35,846 bases of DNA, from IMG/VR virus record IMGVR_UViG_3300046018_000245, positions 1 to 35,846 of that record; one strand, given 5' to 3'. Shown here in pieces: positions 15,364 through 23,767 of the stretch. The notes under the pieces were generated by a model. That model ran no database searches. It saw only the letters and a program-made list of their open reading frames with translations, and was not told where the DNA came from. This DNA comes from a virus. Made by a program: the position numbers and the translations under genes. Within the stretch, counting starts at the first letter, position 1. Each line of letters begins with the position of its first letter.

Positions 15364-15431
15364 TTATTTAGGTTCTAAAAACATTTTTGATGATATATTT
15401 TAAATTGTAAGGGCATAAATAGGGGTAACGC

Positions 15432-17372
15432 ATGAAAGTATATGGAGCATTAGAAAACGCGCAGATTGAGTGGTTTACAGAAGCAACGCTTCCAACGGCT
15501 GCTACGTATCCTTACAGAGTAGTACAAACTACCGATACCAAGAAAGTATACATTTCAGACGGTACTTCTTGGAACCAAGTAGGGTCGAAAGCTGGTACTA
15601 AAAATTACTTTTCTCAATCAAATATTAATCCTGATTTTGAAGGTGGTTTTATTACCCCATGGTCTGCTTTTACTACTACCTACGGATCTGACAGTGTTCC
15701 TACTACATTAACTTTTACAGCTTCTCAAGTTACTCTTTCTACCACCTCTACCAATCCACTAGTGGGCACTTACTCAGGACAATTTGTAAAATCTGCTGCA
15801 AATGCTCAAGGGCAGGGGATTTGTTCAGGAGTAATGACTATTGATAGAGAAGATAGAGCCAAAGTTTTGACGGGTTCTTTTTACTATGAAGTGGTCTCGG
15901 GGAGTGCTGATTTTTCAGGCACTTCAACTCAAAGTTTAGAAATTTGGCTTTATGACGTAACTAATTCCGCATGGGTTCAACCTGCTGGCTACCGTGGGAT
16001 GAATCAGAGTTCTGGTCAAGGAAGAGTATCTTTTACTTTTCAATCAGCATCGAACGCTTCTCAGTACCGAGTGGCTATACTGCTTAGACAAACAGATACA
16101 ACTGCAGTAACTGTAAATTTCGATGATTTCTCAGTAGGTCCTCAAACTGCACCAATTGGAGCAGTCATTACCGATTGGGTAGCATATACGCCTACGTTCA
16201 CGGGTTTCGGTACTGTATCTACGCAGAGTTGTTTTTTCCGTAGAGTGGGAGACTCTATTGAGGTTAGGGGAACATTTACTTCAGGTACATCTACTGCTAC
16301 AGAGGCAAGAGTTTCAATTCCGTATACAAGTGCTTCAAGCATTGCAACTTTAGAGCTTGCGGGAAAATGGGATAATAATGTATCAAGTGCTACTTTCTTT
16401 TCCTCTGGTACAATTTTATGCGAGCCTTCAGTCGGATACATTACTTTTGGAGCGGAAACTTCGGCTTTAAATGGTGTTACAAAGCAAAATGCAAATGCGT
16501 TCGCAGCTTCTGGGAACACGTTTAAATTTTATTTTAAATTACCTATCAGTGGATTTTCATCTAACGTTCAAGTAAGCAACGATACGGATACGCGAGTAGT
16601 GGCTTTAGTAGTAACGGGTTCAGCAGCTACTGCTACAGGTGGAAATCCAATTATTTTTCCTACGGTAACAAAAGATTCTCATGGTAATTATAATTCCTCT
16701 ACAGGAAGATACACAGTTCCTGTCTCAGGATTTTATCAAGTATCTACTGGATTTAGAGCAGCTTCGGGATCTTTATCATCTCTTTATTGCTACATCAACG
16801 GAGCAATTGCGGGAACGATAGGATTAAAGAATAGTACTGATGGAGGAGGAACGGGAGCGGGTACTTTTTTCTGTAACTCAGGAGATATCCTCGATATTAG
16901 ACCACTTACAAACAGTGTGTCGGCTATGGCTTCCGATTCAAATTTTTCTATCTTTAGATTAACAGGTCCGTCGGTGATTGCTGCGACTGAGCTTGTGGCA
17001 TGTGCTTATGGTTTAACCACTTCTCAAGCAGTAGCTTTAAATGCAGTACTAAAACTTGATACAAAAATTGTAGATACCCACAGTGCATACTCAACTTCCA
17101 CTGGTTTATTCACAGCTCCAGTTTCTGGCACCTATGAAATTTCCGGGAGCTTTAATATGAGTGCAACTGGTGGGACTTATATCAAGAAAAATTCTACCGC
17201 AGTAGCTTACCTTGGGACTGCTTCTGCGAACGTATATGCGTCTGGAAGTTATCTTGTGAGTTTGGTTGCTGGAGATACTGTTGGATTATATACCGATTCT
17301 GCTTCTACCTACGCTGCCACCACAGGAAACGGCTATGTAAATAAATTAAATATTAAGAGGCTTGGTAACTAA
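15432..17372 (+). CDS. Tail fibre/receptor-binding protein with two C1q-like domains, 646 aa
   Basis: The N-terminus (residues 1-55) has the fibre-attachment pattern WFTEATLPTAATYPYRVVQ followed by VYISDGTSWNQVG. Residues about 60-235 look like a galactose-binding-type jelly roll (NPDFEGGFITPWSAF and, at its end, TVNFDDFSVGPQ). A linker domain around residues 240-385 follows. The last 260 residues contain two C1q/TNF-like units, each with an NxxTGxxxxPVSGxY signature: YNSSTGRYTVPVSGFYQVS and YSTSTGLFTAPVSGTYEIS. C1q-like heads trimerise and are known in phage and bacterial surface-binding proteins. The likely role is host recognition. GGGG lies about 7 bases upstream of the ATG. The next gene starts on its stop codon (TAATG). 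Confidence 0.75.
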   Translation: MKVYGALENAQIEWFTEATLPTAATYPYRVVQTTDTKKVYISDGTSWNQVGSKAGTKNYFSQSNINPDFEGGFITPWSAFTTTYGSDSVPTTLTFTASQVTLSTTSTNPLVGTYSGQFVKSAANAQGQGICSGVMTIDREDRAKVLTGSFYYEVVSGSADFSGTSTQSLEIWLYDVTNSAWVQPAGYRGMNQSSGQGRVSFTFQSASNASQYRVAILLRQTDTTAVTVNFDDFSVGPQTAPIGAVITDWVAYTPTFTGFGTVSTQSCFFRRVGDSIEVRGTFTSGTSTATEARVSIPYTSASSIATLELAGKWDNNVSSATFFSSGTILCEPSVGYITFGAETSALNGVTKQNANAFAASGNTFKFYFKLPISGFSSNVQVSNDTDTRVVALVVTGSAATATGGNPIIFPTVTKDSHGNYNSSTGRYTVPVSGFYQVSTGFRAASGSLSSLYCYINGAIAGTIGLKNSTDGGGTGAGTFFCNSGDILDIRPLTNSVSAMASDSNFSIFRLTGPSVIAATELVACAYGLTTSQAVALNAVLKLDTKIVDTHSAYSTSTGLFTAPVSGTYEISGSFNMSATGGTYIKKNSTAVAYLGTASANVYASGSYLVSLVAGDTVGLYTDSASTYAATTGNGYVNKLNIKRLGN

Positions 17373-17599
17373 TGAATAGAATTACCCCGGATACATTAGT
17401 ACCGATCTCACTAATGGGCGTACTAATAGGGGGTATTTTTTGGTTGTCAAATATGTCGATAAAGTCCTCGATTGTTTATGCAAAAGTAGATAAGCTTGAG
17501 GAAGTGCATTCAAGGGAATTAGAAGAGAGCACTAAATTTCAACGTGAGGTAATCGAGCGTCTTGCACGTATTGAAGAAGCTTTAAGGATGAGGAGATAA
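17372..17599 (+). CDS. Membrane protein with coiled coil, holin or inner-membrane spanin candidate, 75 aa
   Basis: One N-terminal transmembrane segment (about residues 9-27, LVPISLMGVLIGGIFWLS) is followed by a charged coiled coil (residues 37-75, with VDKLEEVHSRELEES and ERLARIEEALRMRR). This N-in, coiled-coil-out shape fits an inner-membrane spanin subunit or an XhlA-like holin partner. It is the first gene of the lysis cassette that ends with the M15 endolysin. It overlaps the fibre stop codon by one base. Confidence 0.6.
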   Translation: MNRITPDTLVPISLMGVLIGGIFWLSNMSIKSSIVYAKVDKLEEVHSRELEESTKFQREVIERLARIEEALRMRR

Positions 17600-17600
17600 T

Positions 17601-17810
17601 ATGTTGGTACAAGCACAAGCATTCGTAAATAGTTTATCAGGCCAAGCAACCATTGCAGCGATTGTTGTAGAAGCAATTCTTCGGTTAATCAAAAGCGAGA
17701 AGCCTCTTTCTATCGCTTATGTAATTGCAGATTCACTTAAGAAAATTGGCGATATTGCTTCTAAATTAGGTGCTTTCGCTGATAAAGTTTTACCACAAAG
17801 ATTAAAATAA
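17601..17810 (+). CDS. Small amphipathic protein in lysis cassette, holin candidate, 69 aa
   Basis: GAGGAG lies 7-12 bases before the ATG. The product has a hydrophobic helix (about residues 14-29, SGQATIAAIVVEAILRL) and a second weakly hydrophobic segment (residues 37-60), with a basic C-terminus ending KVLPQRLK. Two weak helices and small size would suit a pinholin-like or holin protein, but no family is recognised. It lies between the coiled-coil membrane gene and the overlapping pair 17810/17904. Confidence 0.5.
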   Translation: MLVQAQAFVNSLSGQATIAAIVVEAILRLIKSEKPLSIAYVIADSLKKIGDIASKLGAFADKVLPQRLK

Positions 17811-18052
17811 TGAGTTCACTTATTTTTGAAATTATCTCGGAGGGATTAGTTTTAATAAATAAACTAGTCCCTTCAGAGGCAATTAGAATTCAGGAAAGAC
17901 TTAATGACTATAAAAGACAATGGGACGAAGAAATTTCCAAAGGTGCTCTTAGGAATGATGCTAAGCTTGATTATCTTGACAATGAGTTGCGCTACACAGG
18001 CGATTTATTCGTTACCGCCCTTAAGTCAGCGTCACTTGCGGATAAGTCTTGA
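17810..18052 (+). CDS. Hypothetical helical protein overlapping the lipoprotein gene, 80 aa
   Basis: A helical, charged protein beginning MSSLIFEIISEGLVLINKLV and ending TALKSASLADKS. The middle is coiled-coil-like (IRIQERLNDYKRQWDEEISK). Its ATG overlaps the preceding stop codon (TAATG). Its last 149 bases are shared, in a different frame, with the lipoprotein gene at 17904. The N-terminus is only moderately hydrophobic, so a membrane anchor is uncertain. Tandem-overlapping genes at this place in the cassette recall nested spanin pairs. Confidence 0.55.
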   Translation: MSSLIFEIISEGLVLINKLVPSEAIRIQERLNDYKRQWDEEISKGALRNDAKLDYLDNELRYTGDLFVTALKSASLADKS

Positions 18053-18230
18053 TGGCCCGTGGACAGAATATAGATGGAGTGAAAAAGTATGTGTGACAAG
18101 GTTCCTTTCCCTTTGTGTTAAATACAAAGAAGTAGAGCATATAGAGAGAGATTTTAATTTTAACGAAGCCTCCGATAGGAAGAAATTTCTAGAGATGGGT
18201 TTTGATTGCTCGGTACGAAAACAGAAATGA
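17904..18230 (+). CDS. Putative lipoprotein in lysis cassette, 108 aa
   Basis: The basic N-terminus (KKFPK, residues 9-13) precedes a hydrophobic stretch and a lipobox-like LTMSC ending at Cys29. The protein would be exported and lipid-anchored. The mature part has three more cysteines and no Pro-rich stretch. AGGAAAG lies five bases before the ATG, inside the 80-aa gene, so translation is well supported despite the 149-base overlap. Its TGA overlaps the endolysin ATG. An outer-membrane spanin is one reading by context and lipobox. The sequence does not resemble the classical Rz1. Confidence 0.65.
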   Translation: MTIKDNGTKKFPKVLLGMMLSLIILTMSCATQAIYSLPPLSQRHLRISLDGPWTEYRWSEKVCVTRFLSLCVKYKEVEHIERDFNFNEASDRKKFLEMGFDCSVRKQK

Positions 18231-18610
18231 TCACGATTGAGGAGCTTAATCCCCATAAGTTAATAGTAACCCCAGAGATCGAGAGTAATTTGAATGAATT
18301 GCTTATTCGTATGAATAAGATCCGGGCTTTATGGGGTAAACCGATGATAGTTACCTCTGGTCTCCGCTCTAAAGAACTTCAATCAGAGCTAATAAAAGTA
18401 GGTAAAAGTACGGCATACGCATCGCGTCACTTGACTGGACAAGCATGCGATATTTTCGATCCCCATAAAGACTTAGCTAATTGGTGCCTTCTGAACGCTC
18501 ATTTTCTTGGTGAGAATAACCTTTGGTGTGAAGATCCTTCGTACTGTTCTAATTGGACTCATTTTCAGTCGGTTCCTCCGAAAAGTGGGAAAAGGTTTTT
18601 CATTCCGTAA
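18227..18610 (+). CDS. Endolysin, M15-type D,D-peptidase, 127 aa
   Basis: A zinc peptidase of the M15 group, which cleaves peptide cross-links or the D-Ala end of peptidoglycan stems. It has the SGLRS entry motif (residues 44-48) and zinc ligands in SRHLTGQACD (His68, Asp75). The third ligand and catalytic region are in WCEDPSYCSNWTHFQS (Glu102 or Asp103, His112). The ATG at 18227 overlaps the lipoprotein stop (ATGA) and is preferred over a TTG seven codons upstream. There is no signal peptide, so release needs a holin, consistent with the membrane proteins just upstream. It ends the lysis cassette. Confidence 0.85.
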   Translation: MITIEELNPHKLIVTPEIESNLNELLIRMNKIRALWGKPMIVTSGLRSKELQSELIKVGKSTAYASRHLTGQACDIFDPHKDLANWCLLNAHFLGENNLWCEDPSYCSNWTHFQSVPPKSGKRFFIP

Positions 18611-18687
18611 GTTTTTAGGTACTGTATTAATATACTATTTAGGAACCAACCACAGTTCCGTTATACTTTTAAAAGAGGTAAGGGACA
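18611..18687 (+). promoter_or_regulatory. Intergenic gap with two TTTAGG / TATACT pairs
   Basis: Within 77 bases are TTTAGG at 18614-18619 and 18638-18643, and TATACT at 18631-18636 and 18662-18667. A small hairpin, GGAAC with GTTCC (18642-18646, 18655-18659), is also present. The second pair has an 18-base spacer, close to a sigma70 layout. It may be an internal late promoter driving the hub and ejection genes. Confidence 0.4.
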
Positions 18688-19065
18688 ATGCAAACACTAA
18701 GCTATGGTTATTTAAATCCAGACAATGGGGACAAAGGTTCGGTTTGGTTCACAGCACTCAATGCGGATATCACACAGTTAAATTCACATTCGCACAATGG
18801 CTCTGATTCTTCGTTAGTAAACGCAGCTTATATCGTCAAAGGCACTGTCGCTATTTCTTCAGGCTCTTGGGTATCTGATGGTACTGGAAGATACAAGCAA
18901 GTAGTATCTGTTCCCTCTGGCTTTAATATGGATGATTTTTTAATCCAAGTTAAATTCACTTCATCAGGAGATCTTGTGTACCCAACGATCTCTAAGACCT
19001 CTACCACAAGCTTCACAATTTACACGAGTGATAATACCGCAAACTTTACGGCAACTTTTAGATGA
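18688..19065 (+). CDS. Small fibre-like virion protein, 125 aa
   Basis: Preceded by AAGAGGTAAGGG. The N-terminal half MQTLSYGYLNPDNGDKGSVW then NSHSHNGSDSS is a motif frequently seen at the base of phage fibre and tailspike proteins, where HNG-type sequences bind ions. The C-terminal half is beta-rich (SSGSWVSDGTGRYKQVVSVP, then TSTTSFTIYTSDNTANFTAT). It overlaps the hub gene by four bases (ATGA). Probably a short tail accessory or knob protein. Confidence 0.6.
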   Translation: MQTLSYGYLNPDNGDKGSVWFTALNADITQLNSHSHNGSDSSLVNAAYIVKGTVAISSGSWVSDGTGRYKQVVSVPSGFNMDDFLIQVKFTSSGDLVYPTISKTSTTSFTIYTSDNTANFTATFR

Positions 19066-21332
19066 GTTTACAATTAGGTGAGTACCCAGTAAATGATTTC
19101 TCGGGAGGAATTACAGATTACACGCTTGCGGCTCAGCCGAATCAAGCGGAGTTGCTTACTAATTTTATCATTAATCCAAATAAAAAATTAGAGACCGCTC
19201 CTGGCTCTATTGTCTTTGATTCCGCAATGTACCAAGTGCCCGATGGAAACGTAAGAGTAACTTCTCTCTACACAACTGCGCTCCCCGATCTTTTGATAGG
19301 TTCGGCTCGCAAATTGTGGCGTCCGAATACTTCCTCTTTCCAAGAGCTAACAGGACCGTCTGGAAACCCTGCTTTTTCATCAGGAACTACCGCTAATTAT
19401 AATTGTTTTGCTGAGTGGAATGACCATATTTTAGCCACAAATGATGACTTCTCAAGCCCTATTAAAATATATAGAGATGGCTCTAATGTGTACCAAACAC
19501 GGACCTCAGGGCTTCCTGACCTTGCAACTGCTCCAACGGTTACAAAGTCCGGTGGTACAGGGAATAACTATATTTATGCTTTTATTTATTATTATACCTA
19601 TACAGTAGGAACCACAGTTTTTGAGGACTACGGTCCTACGACTTTAGTATCGCTCACTAACTCAGGAACTCCTGATGTAAATAATGTAGCAGTAGCTGCT
19701 ATTCCCGTCCTCGCAAATGGCACTACTCTTAACTACGATACCTCTAATGTAAAAGTGTATGTCTATCGTACTATTGCAGGGGGCTCTGTTTTATACAAAG
19801 TAGGGCAAGTAACAAATGGTACTACTACTTTTACAGACAATGTTTCCGATACCACCGCTCAAACAGGTATCATTCTTTACACCAATGGGGGAGTGCTTGA
19901 TAATGATCCGCCTCCCCTCGCTAAGTATGTTCACGTAGTAAATGGTGTAGCGATCTATGCGCATATTAAGGAAGGTTCGCAGATCTTTAAAAATAGGCTT
20001 CGTCAAAGTGTTCAAGATGATCCTGATTCTTGTCCTCGTGAACTTTATCTTGATGTGCTTGATGAAATCGTAGGCGTAAGTTCATACACTGATAGCCCAA
20101 TTGTATTTACAAAAAATCACGTATACCGCTTAAATGGTGCATATAATGAGTTCGGGCAAGGCTCTGTAAATTACGAAGATATTACTAAAACTATTGGGTG
20201 CTTATCAAACAGCTCTATTATCCAAACAAGAGACGGCGTTTTTTGGGCTGGAAATGATGGGTTTTATTGGACCGATGGCTTTAAGTTTCAAAAGATTTCA
20301 GACTCTATTAATATTCGCTACAAACAAATGGTAAGCAATACGAATGCTCCTGCTCGTATTTACGGAGTGTATGATCCGAAGGAAAGTCGTATTCATTGGG
20401 CGGTGACTTATGGTTCTACTTCCTCTGATAATGATACTTTATTCAGTCTTGATCTACGTTGGGGTATTAGACCCGCATCTACTTTTACAACAAGATCAAA
20501 TGATACTTCTTTCAGCCCTACTGCTCTTACATATTACCAAGGAAATTTAATACGCGCAGATCGTAGGGGATATGTCTTTAAGCACAATTCTAATTATACC
20601 ACCGATCCGAAAATAGATACGACTACTGCTCCTTCTAACTGGACGACTAAGGCAATTACTCCAATTTATAAATCTTGTGTAATTAATTTCGGTATTGAGA
20701 ACATGCGCAAGTGGGTTCCCAAGATGCTTCTCACATTAGAGAACGCTACGAATACCTCGGTTCAAATTACTTCTATTAACGACAATACTTCGGTACAAAA
20801 AAACCTGCAGGAAATCCGCTTTCGTGGAAATTATCTTTGGGGGGATCCAAATCCAATATGGGGAGCAGATACTCCTCTTTGGAATTACTTTAATCTCATC
20901 GAAGAAATGCGCCACTTTCCCGCACAAAGCTTACGATGCTCATATAAGCAAATCATTATCACTCAAAGCTATTCAATTATCTACAATTCGGACACGCTTA
21001 CTACCGCAACTCCTTCGCTTAGTTTAAAAACAGTAACTCTTGATTCGGGTAGTTTTTCATGGCCCGCTGATGTGGTGGATTACTATATTTACTTCGCTAA
21101 TGATTCCTATACCAAAGGGTACCTAATAACCACGCGTAATTCCTCTTCACAGCTCACATACTTAGATGCGCTCAATACTTCACCAAGCACATCACAAAAA
21201 TGGGTGATAAAAGGGTATCCAAAGGGTGAGATTATTAATGTTCTTTCTTACGTAATGTACTTTGCACCTATCTCTTCTCAATCTTACAAAACTTGGAGAA
21301 CGGAACAGGATAGCTCGGGGGCAAATGCATGA
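19062..21332 (+). CDS. Tail hub/nozzle or stabilisation protein, 756 aa
   Basis: A large beta-propeller-like protein resembling the podovirus DNA-stabilisation or tail-nozzle class (the roles of P22 gp10 and T7 gp12). It begins MSLQLGEYPVNDFSGGITDY, with the NxFxGG-type entry seen in these proteins. Repeating beta units occur throughout, for example PNQAELLTNFIINPNK near residues 26-41 and DGVFWAGNDGFYWTDGFKF near residues 395-413. It forms the lower end of the short tail below the adaptor. Gene order (hub, small genes, adaptor, ejection proteins) supports this. It overlaps the genes on both sides by four bases. Confidence 0.7.
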   Translation: MSLQLGEYPVNDFSGGITDYTLAAQPNQAELLTNFIINPNKKLETAPGSIVFDSAMYQVPDGNVRVTSLYTTALPDLLIGSARKLWRPNTSSFQELTGPSGNPAFSSGTTANYNCFAEWNDHILATNDDFSSPIKIYRDGSNVYQTRTSGLPDLATAPTVTKSGGTGNNYIYAFIYYYTYTVGTTVFEDYGPTTLVSLTNSGTPDVNNVAVAAIPVLANGTTLNYDTSNVKVYVYRTIAGGSVLYKVGQVTNGTTTFTDNVSDTTAQTGIILYTNGGVLDNDPPPLAKYVHVVNGVAIYAHIKEGSQIFKNRLRQSVQDDPDSCPRELYLDVLDEIVGVSSYTDSPIVFTKNHVYRLNGAYNEFGQGSVNYEDITKTIGCLSNSSIIQTRDGVFWAGNDGFYWTDGFKFQKISDSINIRYKQMVSNTNAPARIYGVYDPKESRIHWAVTYGSTSSDNDTLFSLDLRWGIRPASTFTTRSNDTSFSPTALTYYQGNLIRADRRGYVFKHNSNYTTDPKIDTTTAPSNWTTKAITPIYKSCVINFGIENMRKWVPKMLLTLENATNTSVQITSINDNTSVQKNLQEIRFRGNYLWGDPNPIWGADTPLWNYFNLIEEMRHFPAQSLRCSYKQIIITQSYSIIYNSDTLTTATPSLSLKTVTLDSGSFSWPADVVDYYIYFANDSYTKGYLITTRNSSSQLTYLDALNTSPSTSQKWVIKGYPKGEIINVLSYVMYFAPISSQSYKTWRTEQDSSGANA

Positions 21333-21664
21333 GGAGAAAGCTATATGTATCGCAAATCGATGATCTTTACACACAGAAGAATTTTCAAACATTCCTCGAC
21401 CTCTTTCAAGCTAACCCATTTTTAAAAGGTGACTGGACTTTTTTAGAATTCCAAGTGACCAGCTCAGGAACGCAAAAAGTAAAACACCCGCTTGGATATG
21501 TACCAAAAGATGTTCTTCTATTATCGGTTACGAATGGCAGTATTACTTTTAATTATGGTAGCTTTGATGTTAACTTTATAAGCATAAATGCTACAGTTAC
21601 TACTAGCCCTATGAATGTGAGAGTATTCTTGGGTCGGTATACGGAGGACACTATTAATGTCTAA
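21329..21664 (+). CDS. Small virion-region protein, 111 aa
   Basis: Begins MRRKLYVSQIDDLYTQKNFQ and continues with a beta sandwich-like region (TSSGTQKVKHPLGYVPKDVL, then VRVFLGRYTEDTINV). The pattern around HPLGYVPKDVLLLSVTNG recurs in small proteins of many podoviruses and siphoviruses that lie beside tail genes. Function not established to my knowledge. It overlaps the hub gene by four bases and the next gene by eight. Confidence 0.6.
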   Translation: MRRKLYVSQIDDLYTQKNFQTFLDLFQANPFLKGDWTFLEFQVTSSGTQKVKHPLGYVPKDVLLLSVTNGSITFNYGSFDVNFISINATVTTSPMNVRVFLGRYTEDTINV

Positions 21665-21977
21665 ATCATACGATTTAAATAAATTAGGAACAAAGCAGCT
21701 AACTACAAACGGAGGATGGCTTCATAGTGGGAGAGATGTAAACTATGATATTACAAATGAATCTGCTCCAACAGCGGATTTGCTTTTGAGACAAAAGTTT
21801 TTAAATGAAAATATCTCTCCAAGCGTATTAGGCCGTTATGGAACTCCAGATTCGGATATGAGACCAAAAGAAGATCAAACTTTTTTAACACCAATAGATG
21901 AGGAACTAGCTAAGAGAGGTGTGCTTCCGGGGATGTGGGGTATGCTTTTTAATAAATTAAAACATGGGGGTGAATAA
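21657..21977 (+). CDS. Hypothetical protein, 106 aa
   Basis: A polar, Asn/Thr/Leu-rich protein beginning MSKSYDLNKLGTKQLTTNGG, with RGVLPGMWGMLFNKLKHGGE at the C-terminus. No motif recognised. TAATG joins it to the adaptor gene, and GGAGG lies upstream of its ATG inside the preceding gene. Likely a minor virion or assembly protein because of its place between tail genes. Confidence 0.6.
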   Translation: MSKSYDLNKLGTKQLTTNGGWLHSGRDVNYDITNESAPTADLLLRQKFLNENISPSVLGRYGTPDSDMRPKEDQTFLTPIDEELAKRGVLPGMWGMLFNKLKHGGE

Positions 21978-22672
21978 TGTATAGCCCTACCTATTCAGAA
22001 TTAAAATCGCAGCTTCAGAAAGAGCTTGATCTTGAGGATCAGACTTTTGTAACTTCAGCAGAACTCATGAACTACGCTAATGAAGCAGTAGATATGGTAG
22101 AGTCCTCTATTCATTCTATTTATGAGGATTATTTCCTTACTAAAACCACTCTTACCTTAGTAAGTGGCCAACAAACTTATAGCTTTCCTACTGATATTTA
22201 CGCTCAAAAAATAAGGAATATTTCGTATAATGACGGAGGTTCTCAAACCTACGATATTAAGCGCATCAAGAAGCTTTATGATACAAACTTTATCCTAGCT
22301 CCTGATCTTTATCAGTATCTAATCACTAATGATTCCACTAATGGCCTAAAGATTGTCATGTACCCGACTCCACAAGAAAATAGCTCTAATGTCACTATTT
22401 GGTATCTTAGAAACGCTAAAAGATTCACAGCAGATACCGATGTTTGCGATATTCCAGAATTCACTCCTGTAGTCGTTCAGTATATGCGGTGGAAGTGTTT
22501 GAATAAGGAAGGGCACCCGGATACTACAATGGCTGCTCAAGACTTAGATAGAATGAGACAAGAAATGGTGGACACACTTACGGCTCGTGTCCCCGACGAA
22601 AACAACTATGTCACTCCTGATTTTACTTTTTATCAGGATTTTGACGATTATACTTATGGTGGGGGTTACTAA
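21977..22672 (+). CDS. Head-tail adaptor protein (P22 gp4 / T7 gp11-like), 231 aa
   Basis: Begins MYSPTYSELKSQLQKELDLE and has the usual head-tail adaptor layout. First comes an N-terminal helical bundle (TSAELMNYANEAVDMVESSI, about 26-45). The beta segment after GQQTYSFPTDIYAQKIRNIS (about 64-83) follows, and then a C-terminal helix pair. Proteins of this type extend the portal toward the tail and close the channel. It starts on the stop codon of the gene before (TAATG) and is followed by the ejection genes. The fold assignment is from pattern and position. Confidence 0.7.
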   Translation: MYSPTYSELKSQLQKELDLEDQTFVTSAELMNYANEAVDMVESSIHSIYEDYFLTKTTLTLVSGQQTYSFPTDIYAQKIRNISYNDGGSQTYDIKRIKKLYDTNFILAPDLYQYLITNDSTNGLKIVMYPTPQENSSNVTIWYLRNAKRFTADTDVCDIPEFTPVVVQYMRWKCLNKEGHPDTTMAAQDLDRMRQEMVDTLTARVPDENNYVTPDFTFYQDFDDYTYGGGY

Positions 22673-23766
22673 TGAGCGTAGCAGCAGATCAAGAAGCAGA
22701 TGCACTAAGACAGAATTTAATAGCACGTGGGCTTATGACCCCTCCACCTCCGGGCTTAAATGTAGCACCTATCACACAAAATCAACCTGATTTAGTGACA
22801 GGAAAACCTACTCCTAATGATAAAGATCCATACTCTTTAAAATATAATCCTGTTGTTGAAAACCCAGACGGCTCTGTATCTCTCCGTCCTGAACTTCTTC
22901 AACAAGGAGCGACTGCTTCGGGACTCACACAAAGATTACTCGACCAACAAAAGAGTTCAGAAGCTTATGGTCGTGACGATGCAGCTTCAAGAGCAATGCA
23001 AGCAGCTGACCAAGCAAGAGCTGCAGCTTCAATGCGTGGGGGTAATCGCTCGGGCAATACAGCCATCATGCAACGCCAATCTCTTCGTGATCAGTTGATG
23101 GCTCAGCAAGATGTCTCTAAGCAAGCAACTGCTAATAGATATGATATTAACTCTAAAGGTGCAGCGCAGGATATGGCAGCACAAAATGCAAATGTACAAT
23201 CTTTAGGACAAAGCATAGAAGGCGTGAATAAATTTAACCTTGAAAAGTACAAAACAGATGCTGCTAAAGCTGCTGCAAGTGATCAAGCCTCTGCAACTCG
23301 TAGTTCGGGTGGAAGTGCTATTTGTACGGAGCTTAAAAGACGCGGGTTACTTAGCAAACAAGACTACAAAGACATGCATAAACTAGGAGTAAAATCGATC
23401 TTTAAACGTGCTCCTTTTACTCTTTGGTATCTTGAACATGCACCTAAAGCTGTGGCAAAAGCGCGTTTAAAAGATGCAGATATGAGTGTAGAGAATAAAC
23501 TTGTGCACACTGTTCTTGATCTCTACCGTGTAGGCCAAGCAAAGAGAGCCGAGCATTTGTACATTCAGATGACTCGGGGGTTTGTAATGCAGCATACAGG
23601 AGTATTACTTCCAGACAGCTTATCTCGTAAAACACCTAAATTACATTTACTAGCAATTGCTAAAATATTGCTTAGAAAAGAAGTTTTAGAGTACGTATTT
23701 TTCAGCTTAAAATTGAAATTTAAAACTTTTAAAACTAAATTAAAATTACACGAAAGGATCGCTTAA
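22672..23766 (+). CDS. Ejection-type internal protein with basic C-terminus, 364 aa
   Basis: The N-terminal 210 residues are Ala/Gln/Ser/Asp-rich and probably disordered or helical (AMQAADQARAAASMRGGNRS, about 110-129). From about residue 222 a distinct domain begins with AICTELKRRGLLSKQDYKDM. This Cys-Thr-Glu-Leu motif is seen at the C-terminus of virion proteins in other tailed phages. The last 30 residues are strongly basic (KLKFKTFKTKLKLHERIA). Such low-complexity proteins next to the adaptor are usually internal proteins ejected with the DNA. Confidence 0.65.
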   Translation: MSVAADQEADALRQNLIARGLMTPPPPGLNVAPITQNQPDLVTGKPTPNDKDPYSLKYNPVVENPDGSVSLRPELLQQGATASGLTQRLLDQQKSSEAYGRDDAASRAMQAADQARAAASMRGGNRSGNTAIMQRQSLRDQLMAQQDVSKQATANRYDINSKGAAQDMAAQNANVQSLGQSIEGVNKFNLEKYKTDAAKAAASDQASATRSSGGSAICTELKRRGLLSKQDYKDMHKLGVKSIFKRAPFTLWYLEHAPKAVAKARLKDADMSVENKLVHTVLDLYRVGQAKRAEHLYIQMTRGFVMQHTGVLLPDSLSRKTPKLHLLAIAKILLRKEVLEYVFFSLKLKFKTFKTKLKLHERIA

Positions 23767-23767
23767 T

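Noticed and set aside
15432-17372. Variable fibre gene as target of a diversity-generating retroelement
   Set aside because: No reverse transcriptase and no template repeat are visible in the window.
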